The notes below the pieces were generated by a model. That model was not told where the DNA came from, made no database searches, and saw only the letters and a program-made list of their open reading frames with translations. Shown here piece after piece: positions 6,979 to 13,763 of a stretch of 18,457 nucleotides of DNA. The translations under genes and the position numbers were made by a program. This stretch comes from Patescibacteria group bacterium (lineage in GTDB: Bacteria > Patescibacteriota > Gracilibacteria > UM-FILTER-43-11), in the NCBI GenBank assembly GCA_029260985.1, contig JAJDCE010000033.1, positions 1-18,457 on the forward strand, given 5' to 3'. Each line of letters starts with the position of its first letter. Position 1 is the first letter of the stretch.

Positions 6979-7007
6979 TTGCTTTTTCGGGGAAATTTTG
7001 GTATAAT
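6979..7007 (+). promoter_or_regulatory. Extended -10 promoter of the 695-residue gene
   Basis: TGGTATAAT at 6999-7007 is a consensus extended -10. A weak -35, TTGCTT, lies at 6979-6984 with a 17-base spacer. Its -35 is one base away from the -35 of the ruvB promoter, so the two are back to back. The start site near 7014 gives a leader of only about 18 bases. Confidence 0.7.
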
Positions 7008-7031
7008 TAATAGATTTACAGAACCCAAAAA

Positions 7032-9119
7032 ATGAAGATAAATCTATTTCAAAATTTTGACCCAGGTAATTTCTTTTTTCAGGAGCGATTTCTGGAGAAA
7101 AAACCTAGTCAGGAGATTAAATTGGCGACGGTTCAATTTGAAAAGCGAGGAGGTAATGAGGATCTAGATAGCTTAAAAAAGGAAGTTAACACTCAAAAGC
7201 CCACCCCTAAAAAGCAGCTGGATTCTTTGAAGAAGGATTTGGATAAGGGCAAAAAGAATCAAGAGCGAAAAAAGACGGTAACGGTTGAGAAAAAGAGGCT
7301 TGAAGAAAAACATGGAGAAAATCTTAAACCCTATGTTGATAGAGTAAAGGAAGCTTTTATTGGCCTTAAGAAGAATCCGGGTAAGTTATATGAATTTTTG
7401 ATGGAATGTCGCGTTTATAAGAAATTTGGACATTATAAGAAATGGAATGAACAATTTGCTACTTTGCTGGGTTTGCCTCTGAATAGCAAGAATTCTAATG
7501 AAAAAGAGTATGCACTTTATGCAGGAGCGATGCAGCTTTATTTGCTTGAAGGTGTGTTTAAGGAGAATGTTTTTAAGCGTAAAAATGATCGAAGGGCAAA
7601 TACGTTTGCAAAAATGGACGATAAGATTGGAGCCTATACGGTCAATGTGCTCACTGCCTACTGGAACCAAAAGTTTTCGAAAAAATCATTTGAGTTTAAG
7701 GGGGTTACTAAAGTTCATGGAAAACTTGATTACTCAACGCTTGGTGAGAGTTATAGTGAAAAGAATAAGAATGCTTTCCGGTTGGTGATGGATGATTTAG
7801 ATCGGATGCTGAAAGTGAAGAAGTCTGCCCGTGGTACGGGTGGGGAAAAATCTTCATCTTCAGCAGTAGAGAAGAATAAGGCTCAAAAGCCAACCGAAAC
7901 TAATAAGGAAAAATTACCTGATAAATATGCTAAATATGCATCTAGGTATATGACGGCTTTAAAAAAAGCGATTAAGGATAAGGCTGACAAGTTAGCCACT
8001 AATTGGCTTTTTGTAGCTGAAGAAAGTGCTGCGTTTCAGAAAGAGTTTAATAAATGTTTATCTATATTAGATAAAAAAGAAGCTTCACAGCCCTCAAAGC
8101 TGGAGGATTGGATCAAGGTTTTTAAAGAGGCAAAGGCTGATCTGAATATTTTGGTGCCAGGTTATCTTATTAAAAAGACTGAAACCCCTAGCGCAAAGAA
8201 GACTGCGTCGAAGAAGCCTGAGAAAAAGGAGCTTTCTCCTGAAAAAAAGAAGCGTAAAAAGCTTATAGATACATTTGCTGTTGGCGCTTTGGCTTATGGT
8301 AAAACTTTCTGGAATGATCATGCTTCGCAGCATAAAGATAATGAGAAGAGTCTGAAGAATTTACTTGATGATCAGTATGAACCTGAGACGTTCACAAATC
8401 TGGATGATGAGAGTGGCTCATGGGTTGGGAAAGAGTACAAGAAATATGAGACTCTCTATAAGAGTTTGCCTGGTACAGCTGATAGTAAGAAGGGAGATCC
8501 TGAACTTAAGAAGGCTTATGACAAGGTTAAGAAAGCGGTTGCGGATTATCACACGATGAGGTGGAATGCTCTAAAAGAATTGAATCGATTTTATGAGCAG
8601 AAAGCCAGACGAATGGTTAGTAAAATGGATTTGCCGGATGGATTTGGCAAAATTGATTATAAAGAAAACTTTTGGTCAGAAACTGAATCGATGGCAAGAA
8701 GGCTTCGACAGGCTATTGATTATCATAAGCTATGGAGAGGTTATGTCCGAAAAGAAGTAATGACTCATTACTTTAATCTAAAAGATGTACCTACTCGAAC
8801 TTTTAAAAATTGGGATGAGCTAACAGGTAAGCTCAAGAAGGGATTTCTGGATTCGGCTATCAGTTATTTTGGAAAGGGGAATAAGGAGGCAGCTCTTAAA
8901 AGGGTTAATGACATTATTCTTTATAATAATCTTCAGAATATACGTGGCGGGAAAACGAAAAATAGTATTTTCCGATTGCAAACTGATTACAAAAAGGACG
9001 TTGATAGGGTTATGGGAATTGTCGACCGTAAATATAATCTTTATACCCTTAAAGGTTTGGCATTTACAGAGGATGCTATTAAAACTGAGATAAGAAAGAT
9101 TGCAGCTAAATCTGCATAA
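7032..9119 (+). CDS. Large lysine-rich soluble protein, function unknown
   Basis: I do not recognise this 695-residue protein. It has no signal peptide, no membrane segment and no nucleotide-binding, nuclease or protease motif that I can see. It is strongly basic, with roughly one lysine in six residues. It appears modular: an N-terminal tail with a Lys/Glu-rich helix (about 40-95), a globular segment (about 96-265) and a Ser/Lys linker (about 266-298). A second helical segment (about 299-375), another Lys-rich linker (about 376-412) and a long C-terminal part (about 413-695) with many aromatic residues follow. Examples from the last part are NAFWSETESMARRLRQ-like helices and KLWRGYVRKEVMTHYFNL. 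The segments starting YVDRVKEAFIGLKK and YASRYMTALKKAIK look faintly alike, which may mean an old internal duplication. It has its own extended -10 promoter, diverges from ruvB, and no neighbour on its strand follows closely. The basic charge would fit nucleic-acid or ribosome binding, but that is inference. Confidence 0.8.
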   Translation: MKINLFQNFDPGNFFFQERFLEKKPSQEIKLATVQFEKRGGNEDLDSLKKEVNTQKPTPKKQLDSLKKDLDKGKKNQERKKTVTVEKKRLEEKHGENLKPYVDRVKEAFIGLKKNPGKLYEFLMECRVYKKFGHYKKWNEQFATLLGLPLNSKNSNEKEYALYAGAMQLYLLEGVFKENVFKRKNDRRANTFAKMDDKIGAYTVNVLTAYWNQKFSKKSFEFKGVTKVHGKLDYSTLGESYSEKNKNAFRLVMDDLDRMLKVKKSARGTGGEKSSSSAVEKNKAQKPTETNKEKLPDKYAKYASRYMTALKKAIKDKADKLATNWLFVAEESAAFQKEFNKCLSILDKKEASQPSKLEDWIKVFKEAKADLNILVPGYLIKKTETPSAKKTASKKPEKKELSPEKKKRKKLIDTFAVGALAYGKTFWNDHASQHKDNEKSLKNLLDDQYEPETFTNLDDESGSWVGKEYKKYETLYKSLPGTADSKKGDPELKKAYDKVKKAVADYHTMRWNALKELNRFYEQKARRMVSKMDLPDGFGKIDYKENFWSETESMARRLRQAIDYHKLWRGYVRKEVMTHYFNLKDVPTRTFKNWDELTGKLKKGFLDSAISYFGKGNKEAALKRVNDIILYNNLQNIRGGKTKNSIFRLQTDYKKDVDRVMGIVDRKYNLYTLKGLAFTEDAIKTEIRKIAAKSA

Positions 9120-9130
9120 GGAAAGTTAAG

Positions 9131-9159
9131 CACTAGTGTGAATATTGCTCTATTTTTTT
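9131..9159 (+). terminator. Possible weak terminator after the 695-residue gene
   Basis: The palindrome CACTAGTG (9131-9138), then after 13 bases a run of eight T (9152-9159). The stem is short and distant from the T-run, so the call is weak. Position, just before an opposing tRNA gene, makes a terminator here plausible. Confidence 0.25.
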
Positions 9160-9161
9160 TG

Positions 9162-9237
9162 TGGTACCCCAGGCAAGAATCGAACTTGCGACCTCTAGCT
9201 TAGAAGGCTATTGCTCTATCCACTGAGCTACTGGGGC
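9162..9237 (-). tRNA. tRNA-Arg (anticodon UCU)
   Basis: A 76-base cloverleaf with an encoded 3' CCA. Acceptor GCCCCAG/CTGGGGT, D stem GCTC/GAGC, anticodon loop CTTCTAA giving UCU (reads AGA, and AGG by wobble), and T stem GCAAG/CTTGC around TTCGATT. Two features are slightly unusual: the first acceptor pair is G1-U72 and the outer anticodon-stem pair is an A-G mismatch (27-43). It lies alone on the minus strand between two plus-strand genes and has its own promoter. Confidence 0.95.
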
Positions 9238-9248
9238 AGATCACACTT

Positions 9249-9277
9249 ATTTTAGGTGTCATTTTGCCTAAGTGCAA
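9249..9277 (-). promoter_or_regulatory. Promoter of tRNA-Arg
   Basis: On the minus strand: -35 TTGCAC (9272-9277), a 17-base spacer and -10 TAAAAT (9249-9254), ending 11 bases before the mature tRNA 5' end. Confidence 0.65.
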
Positions 9278-9288
9278 GAACTAATAAG

Positions 9289-9297
9289 TGTTACAAT
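9289..9297 (+). promoter_or_regulatory. Extended -10 promoter for the HAD-DagK-UbiA genes
   Basis: TGTTACAAT at 9289-9297 fits an extended -10 (TGn + TACAAT). No good -35 is seen. The implied start near 9304 leaves about 20 bases before the first ATG of the trio. Confidence 0.45.
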
Positions 9298-9323
9298 AGG
9301 CCTGAAAATAAATATGATCAATA

Positions 9324-9770
9324 ATGGATCTGTTTGAAGATATGAGCATTGGCAGGCTGAAAGAGTATGTTATTTTTTTGGATATTGATGGAACGATTGC
9401 TTGTGATAATCGGTTTGAGGTGGGCAAAAAAGTTTCAGAGCAAATAGAGAAGTTGAAAAAAGAAAATCATATCTATCTTTGCTCGAATAGTCGTAATCAC
9501 AAGCGAAATAAAAAGGTAGCGGAATGTGTAAAGGCAGAATACATAAATACAGATCTTAAAAAACCCAGTAAAAAAATACTGGAGGCCGTTAGTCATTATC
9601 CTTACGAAAAAAGATTGGTGATTGGAGATAAGTTTATGACCGATGGGCTATTTGCTAAAAACATTAAGGCAGAGTTTATTAGGGTTAAGCGGATTACATC
9701 CAAGAATGATAGTTTTTATATCCAATTCTTATACTGGATTGATGATATTGTTTGTAGAATAATGAAATAG
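9324..9770 (+). CDS. HAD-superfamily phosphatase (HAD-IIIA / YqeG-like)
   Basis: Small cytoplasmic phosphatase of 148 residues with the four HAD motifs and little else. Motif I is FLDIDGTIACD, with nucleophile D20 and D22. Motif II is LCSNS, with S54. Motif III is K80 in LKKPSKK. Motif IV is VIGDKFMTD (99-107), with D102 and D107. The GDxxxTD form and absence of a large cap resemble the YqeG/phosphatidylglycerophosphatase branch. The start could be M1 (9324) or M7 (9342); neither has a clear Shine-Dalgarno sequence. The stop codon is one base from the start of the lipid kinase, so the two are surely co-transcribed. The neighbours suggest a phosphorylated lipid substrate, for example the product of the downstream UbiA enzyme. 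The substrate is inference. Confidence 0.85.
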   Translation: MDLFEDMSIGRLKEYVIFLDIDGTIACDNRFEVGKKVSEQIEKLKKENHIYLCSNSRNHKRNKKVAECVKAEYINTDLKKPSKKILEAVSHYPYEKRLVIGDKFMTDGLFAKNIKAEFIRVKRITSKNDSFYIQFLYWIDDIVCRIMK

Positions 9771-9771
9771 T

Positions 9772-10626
9772 ATGAAAAAAGCTCTGGTGATATATAATCC
9801 GGCCGCTGGCGCAAAGAAGCTGATTGATGGCAGAAAGATAATTGAAGATACTTTAAAGAAAGAAGGGTATGTTTATGACTTTCATCAAACTTCAAAATCA
9901 GATAAGGATCCATTTAAAAAGTATTTAGGTAAAAAATATAATCGTATTATTGTAGCTGGAGGGGATGGCACTGTTGCGGAGGTTACTTCATTTATTATTC
10001 ATAATAAAATTAAGGTACCCCTTATTATTTTGCCCAGAGGCAGTGCAAATCTATTGGCTGTTTCACTTAAAATACCTCTGAATCTTCGACGTGCATTATT
10101 GAACGGCCTTAGAAAGGAGGGGAAGTTTTTGGATGCTATGAAGATTAATAAAAAGTACTATGGGATGATAGCTACTGGTTGTGGATACGACACTCTTCTA
10201 ATGAAACAAACTACCCGAAAGCTTAAACGAAAAATTGGTGTCTTGGCGTATTTTTGGACAATTCTTAAAACCATTTTTGTTTATAGGGGTAAGCCATATA
10301 GCCTATATATTGATGGCAAAAGAGAAAGGGTGGTCGCCAAAACGATAATGGCTTTCAATATTGCTCCGCTATCTAATTTAAACATTACGGCGCAACTGAT
10401 TGGCTGTAAAATTCTGCCTGATGATGGATTGCTTAATATTCTCGCCTTTAATCCAAGGCCAATACGTGACTTTTTGAAATTTAAAAAGGCCATGACGATT
10501 TATGGGGGAAGAGAGATATCTATTAAGGCTCGTAAAGAATCAAATTTCCAGATTGATGGTACGGTTTTTAAAGGCAAATCAATATCAATAAAGGTAATGC
10601 CAAAGGCAATACGTATTGTTTATTAA
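9772..10626 (+). CDS. Lipid kinase of the DagK/YegS/LCB5 family
   Basis: Predicted ATP-dependent kinase acting on a lipid hydroxyl (diacylglycerol in characterised relatives); 284 residues. The Rossmann-like N-terminal domain shows NPAAG (9-13), the family hallmark GGDGT (63-67) and PRGSANLLA (88-96). The beta-sandwich C-terminal domain shows DDGLLNI (217-223). Two deviations stand out. The usual GTxND loop is GSANL, and the usual DGE near the end is DGT (262-264), so the acidic residue important in DgkB is missing. The enzyme may therefore be divergent in substrate or mechanism. It starts one base after the HAD gene and ends 8 bases before the UbiA gene. There is no signal peptide; activity would be at the inner face of the membrane. 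Confidence 0.9.
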   Translation: MKKALVIYNPAAGAKKLIDGRKIIEDTLKKEGYVYDFHQTSKSDKDPFKKYLGKKYNRIIVAGGDGTVAEVTSFIIHNKIKVPLIILPRGSANLLAVSLKIPLNLRRALLNGLRKEGKFLDAMKINKKYYGMIATGCGYDTLLMKQTTRKLKRKIGVLAYFWTILKTIFVYRGKPYSLYIDGKRERVVAKTIMAFNIAPLSNLNITAQLIGCKILPDDGLLNILAFNPRPIRDFLKFKKAMTIYGGREISIKARKESNFQIDGTVFKGKSISIKVMPKAIRIVY

Positions 10627-10634
10627 AATAACTT

Positions 10635-11474
10635 ATGAAAAAAATACGACACTATACAAGGCTCATTAGGTTGGGGCAATGGTATAAGAACTTAATCATT
10701 TTTACCCCTCTTTTATTTGCTTCCAATGTTCATTCAGTTCAAAGCTTAATTGTTGGATTTTTTGGCTTCTCATGTATTTCTTCTATTACCTATATTGTTA
10801 ATGATTGGATGGATAGGGAGAAAGATCGTCTTCATCCAGTGAAAAAGAATAGGCCTTTAGCTTCGGGTGAGATTACTGGGAAAATGGCGATTGTTACATC
10901 AGTCATCTTATCTATTGTTGTCGTTTTGACTGTACTCAAATTAGGCCTCTTTTATGGAAGTATTATTCTCACTTATTTTGTTATTACAAATCTCTATTCT
11001 TTTGGACTTAAAGATATTCCTGTGCTGGATATTGTTATTATTGCCGGGAATTTTGTACTTCGTATGATGGCTGGTATTCAAGGTTTCCCAGATATCGTTA
11101 CAGCCCCTTATTTCGGATTACTTCTTGGGGTGATTCTTATCTTTTTGACTCATAAAAGGAGGAGTGATATCAAATTACTTGGAGAAAAAGCGGTTAAGCA
11201 TAAACCTGTATTAAATTTCTATACGAAAAAAAATAACTATTTAGTGAGAGGTGTGGCCTATTTAACAACGTTGATATCCTTTTATTTACTGTGGCAAAAC
11301 GGCGTACTGATATATAAGCTTCTTGGTGTTTATTTCTTATTGTTGGCAACCAGCTTTATATTTTCAGACAACCCTGAATACACTTCAAATCCACAGCATT
11401 TATTCAGAAGTAAAATATGGATAGGAGTTTTGATTGCAAATATTGTAATGTTTGCGTGGCTTTGGATTAATTAA
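10635..11474 (+). CDS. UbiA-family prenyltransferase, decaprenyl-phosphate phosphoribosyltransferase-like
   Basis: Membrane prenyltransferase of 279 residues with about eight hydrophobic helices. The first aspartate-rich motif is N56-D57-x-x-D60-x-x-x-D64, followed at once by HPxKxxRPLASGEI (67-80). The second is YSFGLKDIPVLDIVIIAG (121-138), followed by FVLRMMAGI. A cytoplasmic THKRRSDI (172-179) follows. RxxQWxKN at the start (14-19), HPxK and the KRR loop are features of the branch that makes decaprenyl-phosphoryl-5-phosphoribose in mycobacteria (Rv3806c), not of quinone or heme UbiA enzymes. Such enzymes join phosphoribose from PRPP to a polyprenyl phosphate, feeding cell-surface pentose sugars. 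It is the last gene of the HAD-DagK-UbiA trio and is followed by a hairpin. The exact donor and acceptor are inferred. Confidence 0.88.
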   Translation: MKKIRHYTRLIRLGQWYKNLIIFTPLLFASNVHSVQSLIVGFFGFSCISSITYIVNDWMDREKDRLHPVKKNRPLASGEITGKMAIVTSVILSIVVVLTVLKLGLFYGSIILTYFVITNLYSFGLKDIPVLDIVIIAGNFVLRMMAGIQGFPDIVTAPYFGLLLGVILIFLTHKRRSDIKLLGEKAVKHKPVLNFYTKKNNYLVRGVAYLTTLISFYLLWQNGVLIYKLLGVYFLLLATSFIFSDNPEYTSNPQHLFRSKIWIGVLIANIVMFAWLWIN

Positions 11475-11481
11475 TTGAGCA

Positions 11482-11498
11482 AAAAGTAAACTACTTTT
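11482..11498. terminator. Short hairpin between convergent genes, possible bidirectional terminator
   Basis: AAAAGTA (11482-11488), loop AAC, TACTTTT (11492-11498): a perfect 7-bp, AT-rich stem ending in T on both strands. It lies 8 bases after the UbiA stop and includes the stop codon of the opposing small gene. The stem has one G-C pair only, so it is weak. Confidence 0.4.
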
Positions 11499-11841
11499 CA
11501 GATAATTTTTCTGCAACTTCTTTTAAGGGGCATTCGTCGCTGGCAATGGGTGCCAGTACTTTTATTCGTTTTGCCACCCCCTTTCTTACAGCTTTTAAAA
11601 GCGCGCATTTGACTCTACTTGTATGTTCGTATCTGTGACCCCGGCTGTCAAACCTGTACTCCGCAATTTTTTCTGTATTCTCTGCCCCATTAAAACATGG
11701 GCAAGAGTCATCATTGGGTTCTGTATTTGTGCTCCATTCGTCTAAAAGACCGCTTATATTTTGATGTCGTTGAGGTGCACTGCTTGTCCCGTTGCAATGG
11801 TTTCCAATTTCAAGTTCTTTACTTCCAATTGATACTTTCAT
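11491..11841 (-). CDS. Small hypothetical protein, cysteine-containing
   Basis: I do not recognise this 116-residue protein. No signal peptide or membrane helix is visible. It has five cysteines: C16, a CPC pair at 47-49, C79 in RVKCALLKAVRKG, and C103 in ASDECPLKE. A His/Arg-rich patch, RGHRYEHTSRVK, lies at about 67-78. The N-terminal half is polar and low in hydrophobic residues; the C-terminal half (about 78-116) looks helical and basic. Support for its reality: a well-placed promoter (11874-11902), a perfect inverted repeat between that promoter and the ATG, and no competing frame. A metal-binding or small regulatory protein is possible but unproven. It is convergent with the UbiA trio and divergent from the ABC operon. 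Confidence 0.55.
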   Translation of the reverse strand: MKVSIGSKELEIGNHCNGTSSAPQRHQNISGLLDEWSTNTEPNDDSCPCFNGAENTEKIAEYRFDSRGHRYEHTSRVKCALLKAVRKGVAKRIKVLAPIASDECPLKEVAEKLSEK

Positions 11842-11848
11842 ACTATGT

Positions 11849-11866
11849 TTATTAACAGGTTAATAA
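11849..11866. promoter_or_regulatory. Perfect inverted repeat: possible operator or 5'-end mRNA hairpin
   Basis: TTATTAA-CAGG-TTAATAA, 7-bp arms with a 4-base centre, ending 7 bases before the ATG of the 116-residue gene. With the promoter at 11874-11902 transcription would begin at about 11867. The repeat would then be the first 18 bases of the transcript: either a repressor site covering +1 or a 5'-terminal hairpin. Confidence 0.55.
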
Positions 11867-11873
11867 GGTAGGC

Positions 11874-11902
11874 AAAGTAACACATTGGTTCATATGAGTC
11901 AA
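11874..11902 (-). promoter_or_regulatory. Promoter of the 116-residue gene
   Basis: On the minus strand: -35 TTGACT (11897-11902, 5 of 6 to consensus), a 17-base spacer and -10 TACTTT (11874-11879), a weak -10 that is preceded by TGT and so extended. Confidence 0.5.
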
Positions 11903-11952
11903 TTAATTTACGCTGATCATTTTTTATGTCTACCTATGAGTTAAAAAATCGC

Positions 11953-11981
11953 TTGATTTGAGACTGTCGCTACGCTATATT
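11953..11981 (+). promoter_or_regulatory. Promoter of the ABC/GldG-like operon
   Basis: -35 TTGATT (11953-11958), a 17-base spacer and -10 TATATT (11976-11981), with a start near 11988 and a leader of about 22 bases. The spacer contains TTTGAGACT, a word shared with the intergenic repeat family. Confidence 0.6.
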
Positions 11982-12009
11982 TATCTCCAGTTTTTTTAAG
12001 AAAGACCTC

Positions 12010-12960
12010 ATGTCTACTATACGTGTTCGGAGTCTTCGAAAATCATACGGCGCCACAGAAGCTCTTAAGGGTATTTCGTTTGATATCGATAAGGGTGAAA
12101 TCATAGGGTTTTTGGGGCCGAATGGAGCAGGTAAAACTACTACAATGAAGATTCTGACCTGTTTTATGGCAGCCAATAGTGGAGAGGCCAAGGTTTCTGG
12201 GCACAACTGTACAGATGAAAGTCAAATTGTGCGGCAGAAAATTGGTTACCTGCCTGAGAATAACCCGCTTTATACGGATATGACCGTATTCGAGTATCTC
12301 AAATATATGGCTGAGCTCCATGATGTTCCTAAAGCTGACATTTTGGATCGAATTAAAGAGGCGGTGGTGGATTGCTCGTTGTCTGACAGGCTTCATAGTT
12401 CAATTGGCGCGTTGTCTAAAGGCTATAGACAGCGAGTTGGACTGGCAGCAACCCTGTTGCATGACCCTGAGATTTTGATTCTGGATGAGCCGACTGTGGG
12501 TCTTGACCCAAACCAAATTGTAGAAATTCGAAATTTAATTAAAAAATTGGGGAAGAAAAAGACTGTGATCCTCTGCAGTCATAATTTGGCTGAAGTGGAA
12601 TTAACTTGTAACCGGATTATTATTATCAACAAGGGTAAAATTGTGGCCACAGGAACCCCAGGTGAGCTTCGTGGAACGGTAGAGGGGCATGCAAATATTA
12701 AACTTACCGTTCGAGGGGATAAATCTGAAGTGATTTCGGTTTTGAGAGGGGTAAATGGTGTTCGTGAGGTCATTTCTCATTCGGTTCGGGAAAAAGGAGC
12801 GTTTGGCTATGAGCTTGTGACCATAAAAAACCGAGATCTTCGGGAGCAAATTGTTAAAGCTATTGTGGGTCAAGAACTAACCCTTCTTGAAATTCATCGT
12901 GAAACCGTTTCACTGGAAGAAATTTTCAACCAAGTCACTAAATCAAAAACACTGATCTAA
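12010..12960 (+). CDS. ABC transporter ATP-binding protein, GldA-like
   Basis: Cytoplasmic ATPase subunit of an ABC-2 type exporter, 316 residues. Walker A is GPNGAGKTTT (36-45). The segment after the Q-loop region, IGYLPENNPLY (78-88), is typical of the GldA/NatA branch. The signature is LSKGYRQR (135-142), Walker B is ILILDEPT (155-162) with catalytic E160, and the switch histidine is H191 in ILCSHNL. Residues about 225-316 are a C-terminal extension as in GldA. The start at 12010 has a faint purine stretch (AGAAAGA) upstream, the nearest thing to a Shine-Dalgarno sequence in the window. It is the first gene of a four-gene operon and overlaps the permease by one base (TAATG), which implies translational coupling. 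Confidence 0.95.
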   Translation: MSTIRVRSLRKSYGATEALKGISFDIDKGEIIGFLGPNGAGKTTTMKILTCFMAANSGEAKVSGHNCTDESQIVRQKIGYLPENNPLYTDMTVFEYLKYMAELHDVPKADILDRIKEAVVDCSLSDRLHSSIGALSKGYRQRVGLAATLLHDPEILILDEPTVGLDPNQIVEIRNLIKKLGKKKTVILCSHNLAEVELTCNRIIIINKGKIVATGTPGELRGTVEGHANIKLTVRGDKSEVISVLRGVNGVREVISHSVREKGAFGYELVTIKNRDLREQIVKAIVGQELTLLEIHRETVSLEEIFNQVTKSKTLI

Positions 12961-13685
12961 TGATAAATCTAAAGCACATCAGCACCATTATGCGTAAAGA
13001 ACTCAGGGGTTATTTTAACTCTCCACTTGCATACTTGTTTATATCTGTTTTTTTGGTTTTTACGACATGGCTTTTTTTCCGGACGTTTTTTATTATAAAT
13101 TTTGCGACGATGAGAGGATTTTTCTCAATCCTTCCCTGGGTCTTTTTACTGCTTATTCCGGCGCTTACGATGCGGCTTTGGGCTGAGGAGCAAAAAATGG
13201 GTACGATTGAGACTTTACTGACGTCACCTGTGACTGAGTGGGAGGCGGTTTTAGGTAAGTTTATGGCCAGTTTTTCCTTTTTGATAATCACTCTTTTACT
13301 TTCCATGTCTATCCCGTTGATTTTGTTGTTTATCGGTCAGCCTGACTGGGGAACGATCATTGGGGGTTATTTTGGAGCCATTCTTTTGGGAGGAGCTTAT
13401 CTTTCTATTGGCCTTTGGGTTTCGAGCCTTACTAATAATCAAATCATTGCTTTTATATCTTCAGTCATCCTTATTTTCACCCTGTTTATTATTGGTCAGC
13501 CTTTAGTCCTTCAGACTACCCCTGCTTTTTTAGTTCCTCTGTTTAAGTATCTGGGTATGGGGGCTCACTTCAGTAGTATTCTTAGAGGTGTGATTGATAG
13601 TCGCGATATTGTTTATTATTTTATTTTAATCGGCCTTTTTCTCTATCTGAATGTGGCTAGCTTGAATAGCCGGAAGTGGCACTAA
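12960..13685 (+). CDS. ABC-2 type permease, GldF-like
   Basis: Membrane subunit partnering the ATPase just upstream; 241 residues with six predicted helices (about 20-45, 52-74, 98-123, 129-152, 158-182, 212-233). The cytoplasmic coupling segment RLWAEEQKMGTIETLLTSPV (20 residues, about 77-96) is the hallmark of the ABC-2 family. The N-terminal MRKELRGYFNSPLAY (about 11-25) is characteristic of GldF-like permeases. Its ATG shares a base with the stop of the ATPase gene. It is followed by a repeat element that fills the gap before the GldG-like gene. The transported substrate is not known for this family outside gliding bacteria. Confidence 0.93.
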   Translation: MINLKHISTIMRKELRGYFNSPLAYLFISVFLVFTTWLFFRTFFIINFATMRGFFSILPWVFLLLIPALTMRLWAEEQKMGTIETLLTSPVTEWEAVLGKFMASFSFLIITLLLSMSIPLILLFIGQPDWGTIIGGYFGAILLGGAYLSIGLWVSSLTNNQIIAFISSVILIFTLFIIGQPLVLQTTPAFLVPLFKYLGMGAHFSSILRGVIDSRDIVYYFILIGLFLYLNVASLNSRKWH

Positions 13686-13686
13686 A

Positions 13687-13757
13687 TAAGTGCGAGTGCG
13701 AGTCTTAAGTCTCAAGTATGAATTTAACACTTGGGATATGCACTTACACTTGAGACT
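13687..13757. repeat. Intergenic inverted-repeat element, copy 3 (permease-gldG gap)
   Basis: The left part starts AAGTGCGAGTGCGAGTCTT and runs into AGTCTCAAGT (13708-13717). The right arm is ACTTGAGACT (13748-13757), again a perfect 10-bp inverted repeat, here around 30 bases. It spans from just after the permease stop to 6 bases before the gldG-like ATG. As RNA it would put a hairpin directly before the start codon, inside an operon. It is nearly the same in layout as the element at 5770-5834. Confidence 0.8.
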
Positions 13758-13763
13758 AATACT

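Noticed and set aside
11867..11952. A small gene or riboswitch between the 116-residue gene and the ABC operon
   Set aside because: Only promoter elements are visible; there is no frame with support and no stable fold.
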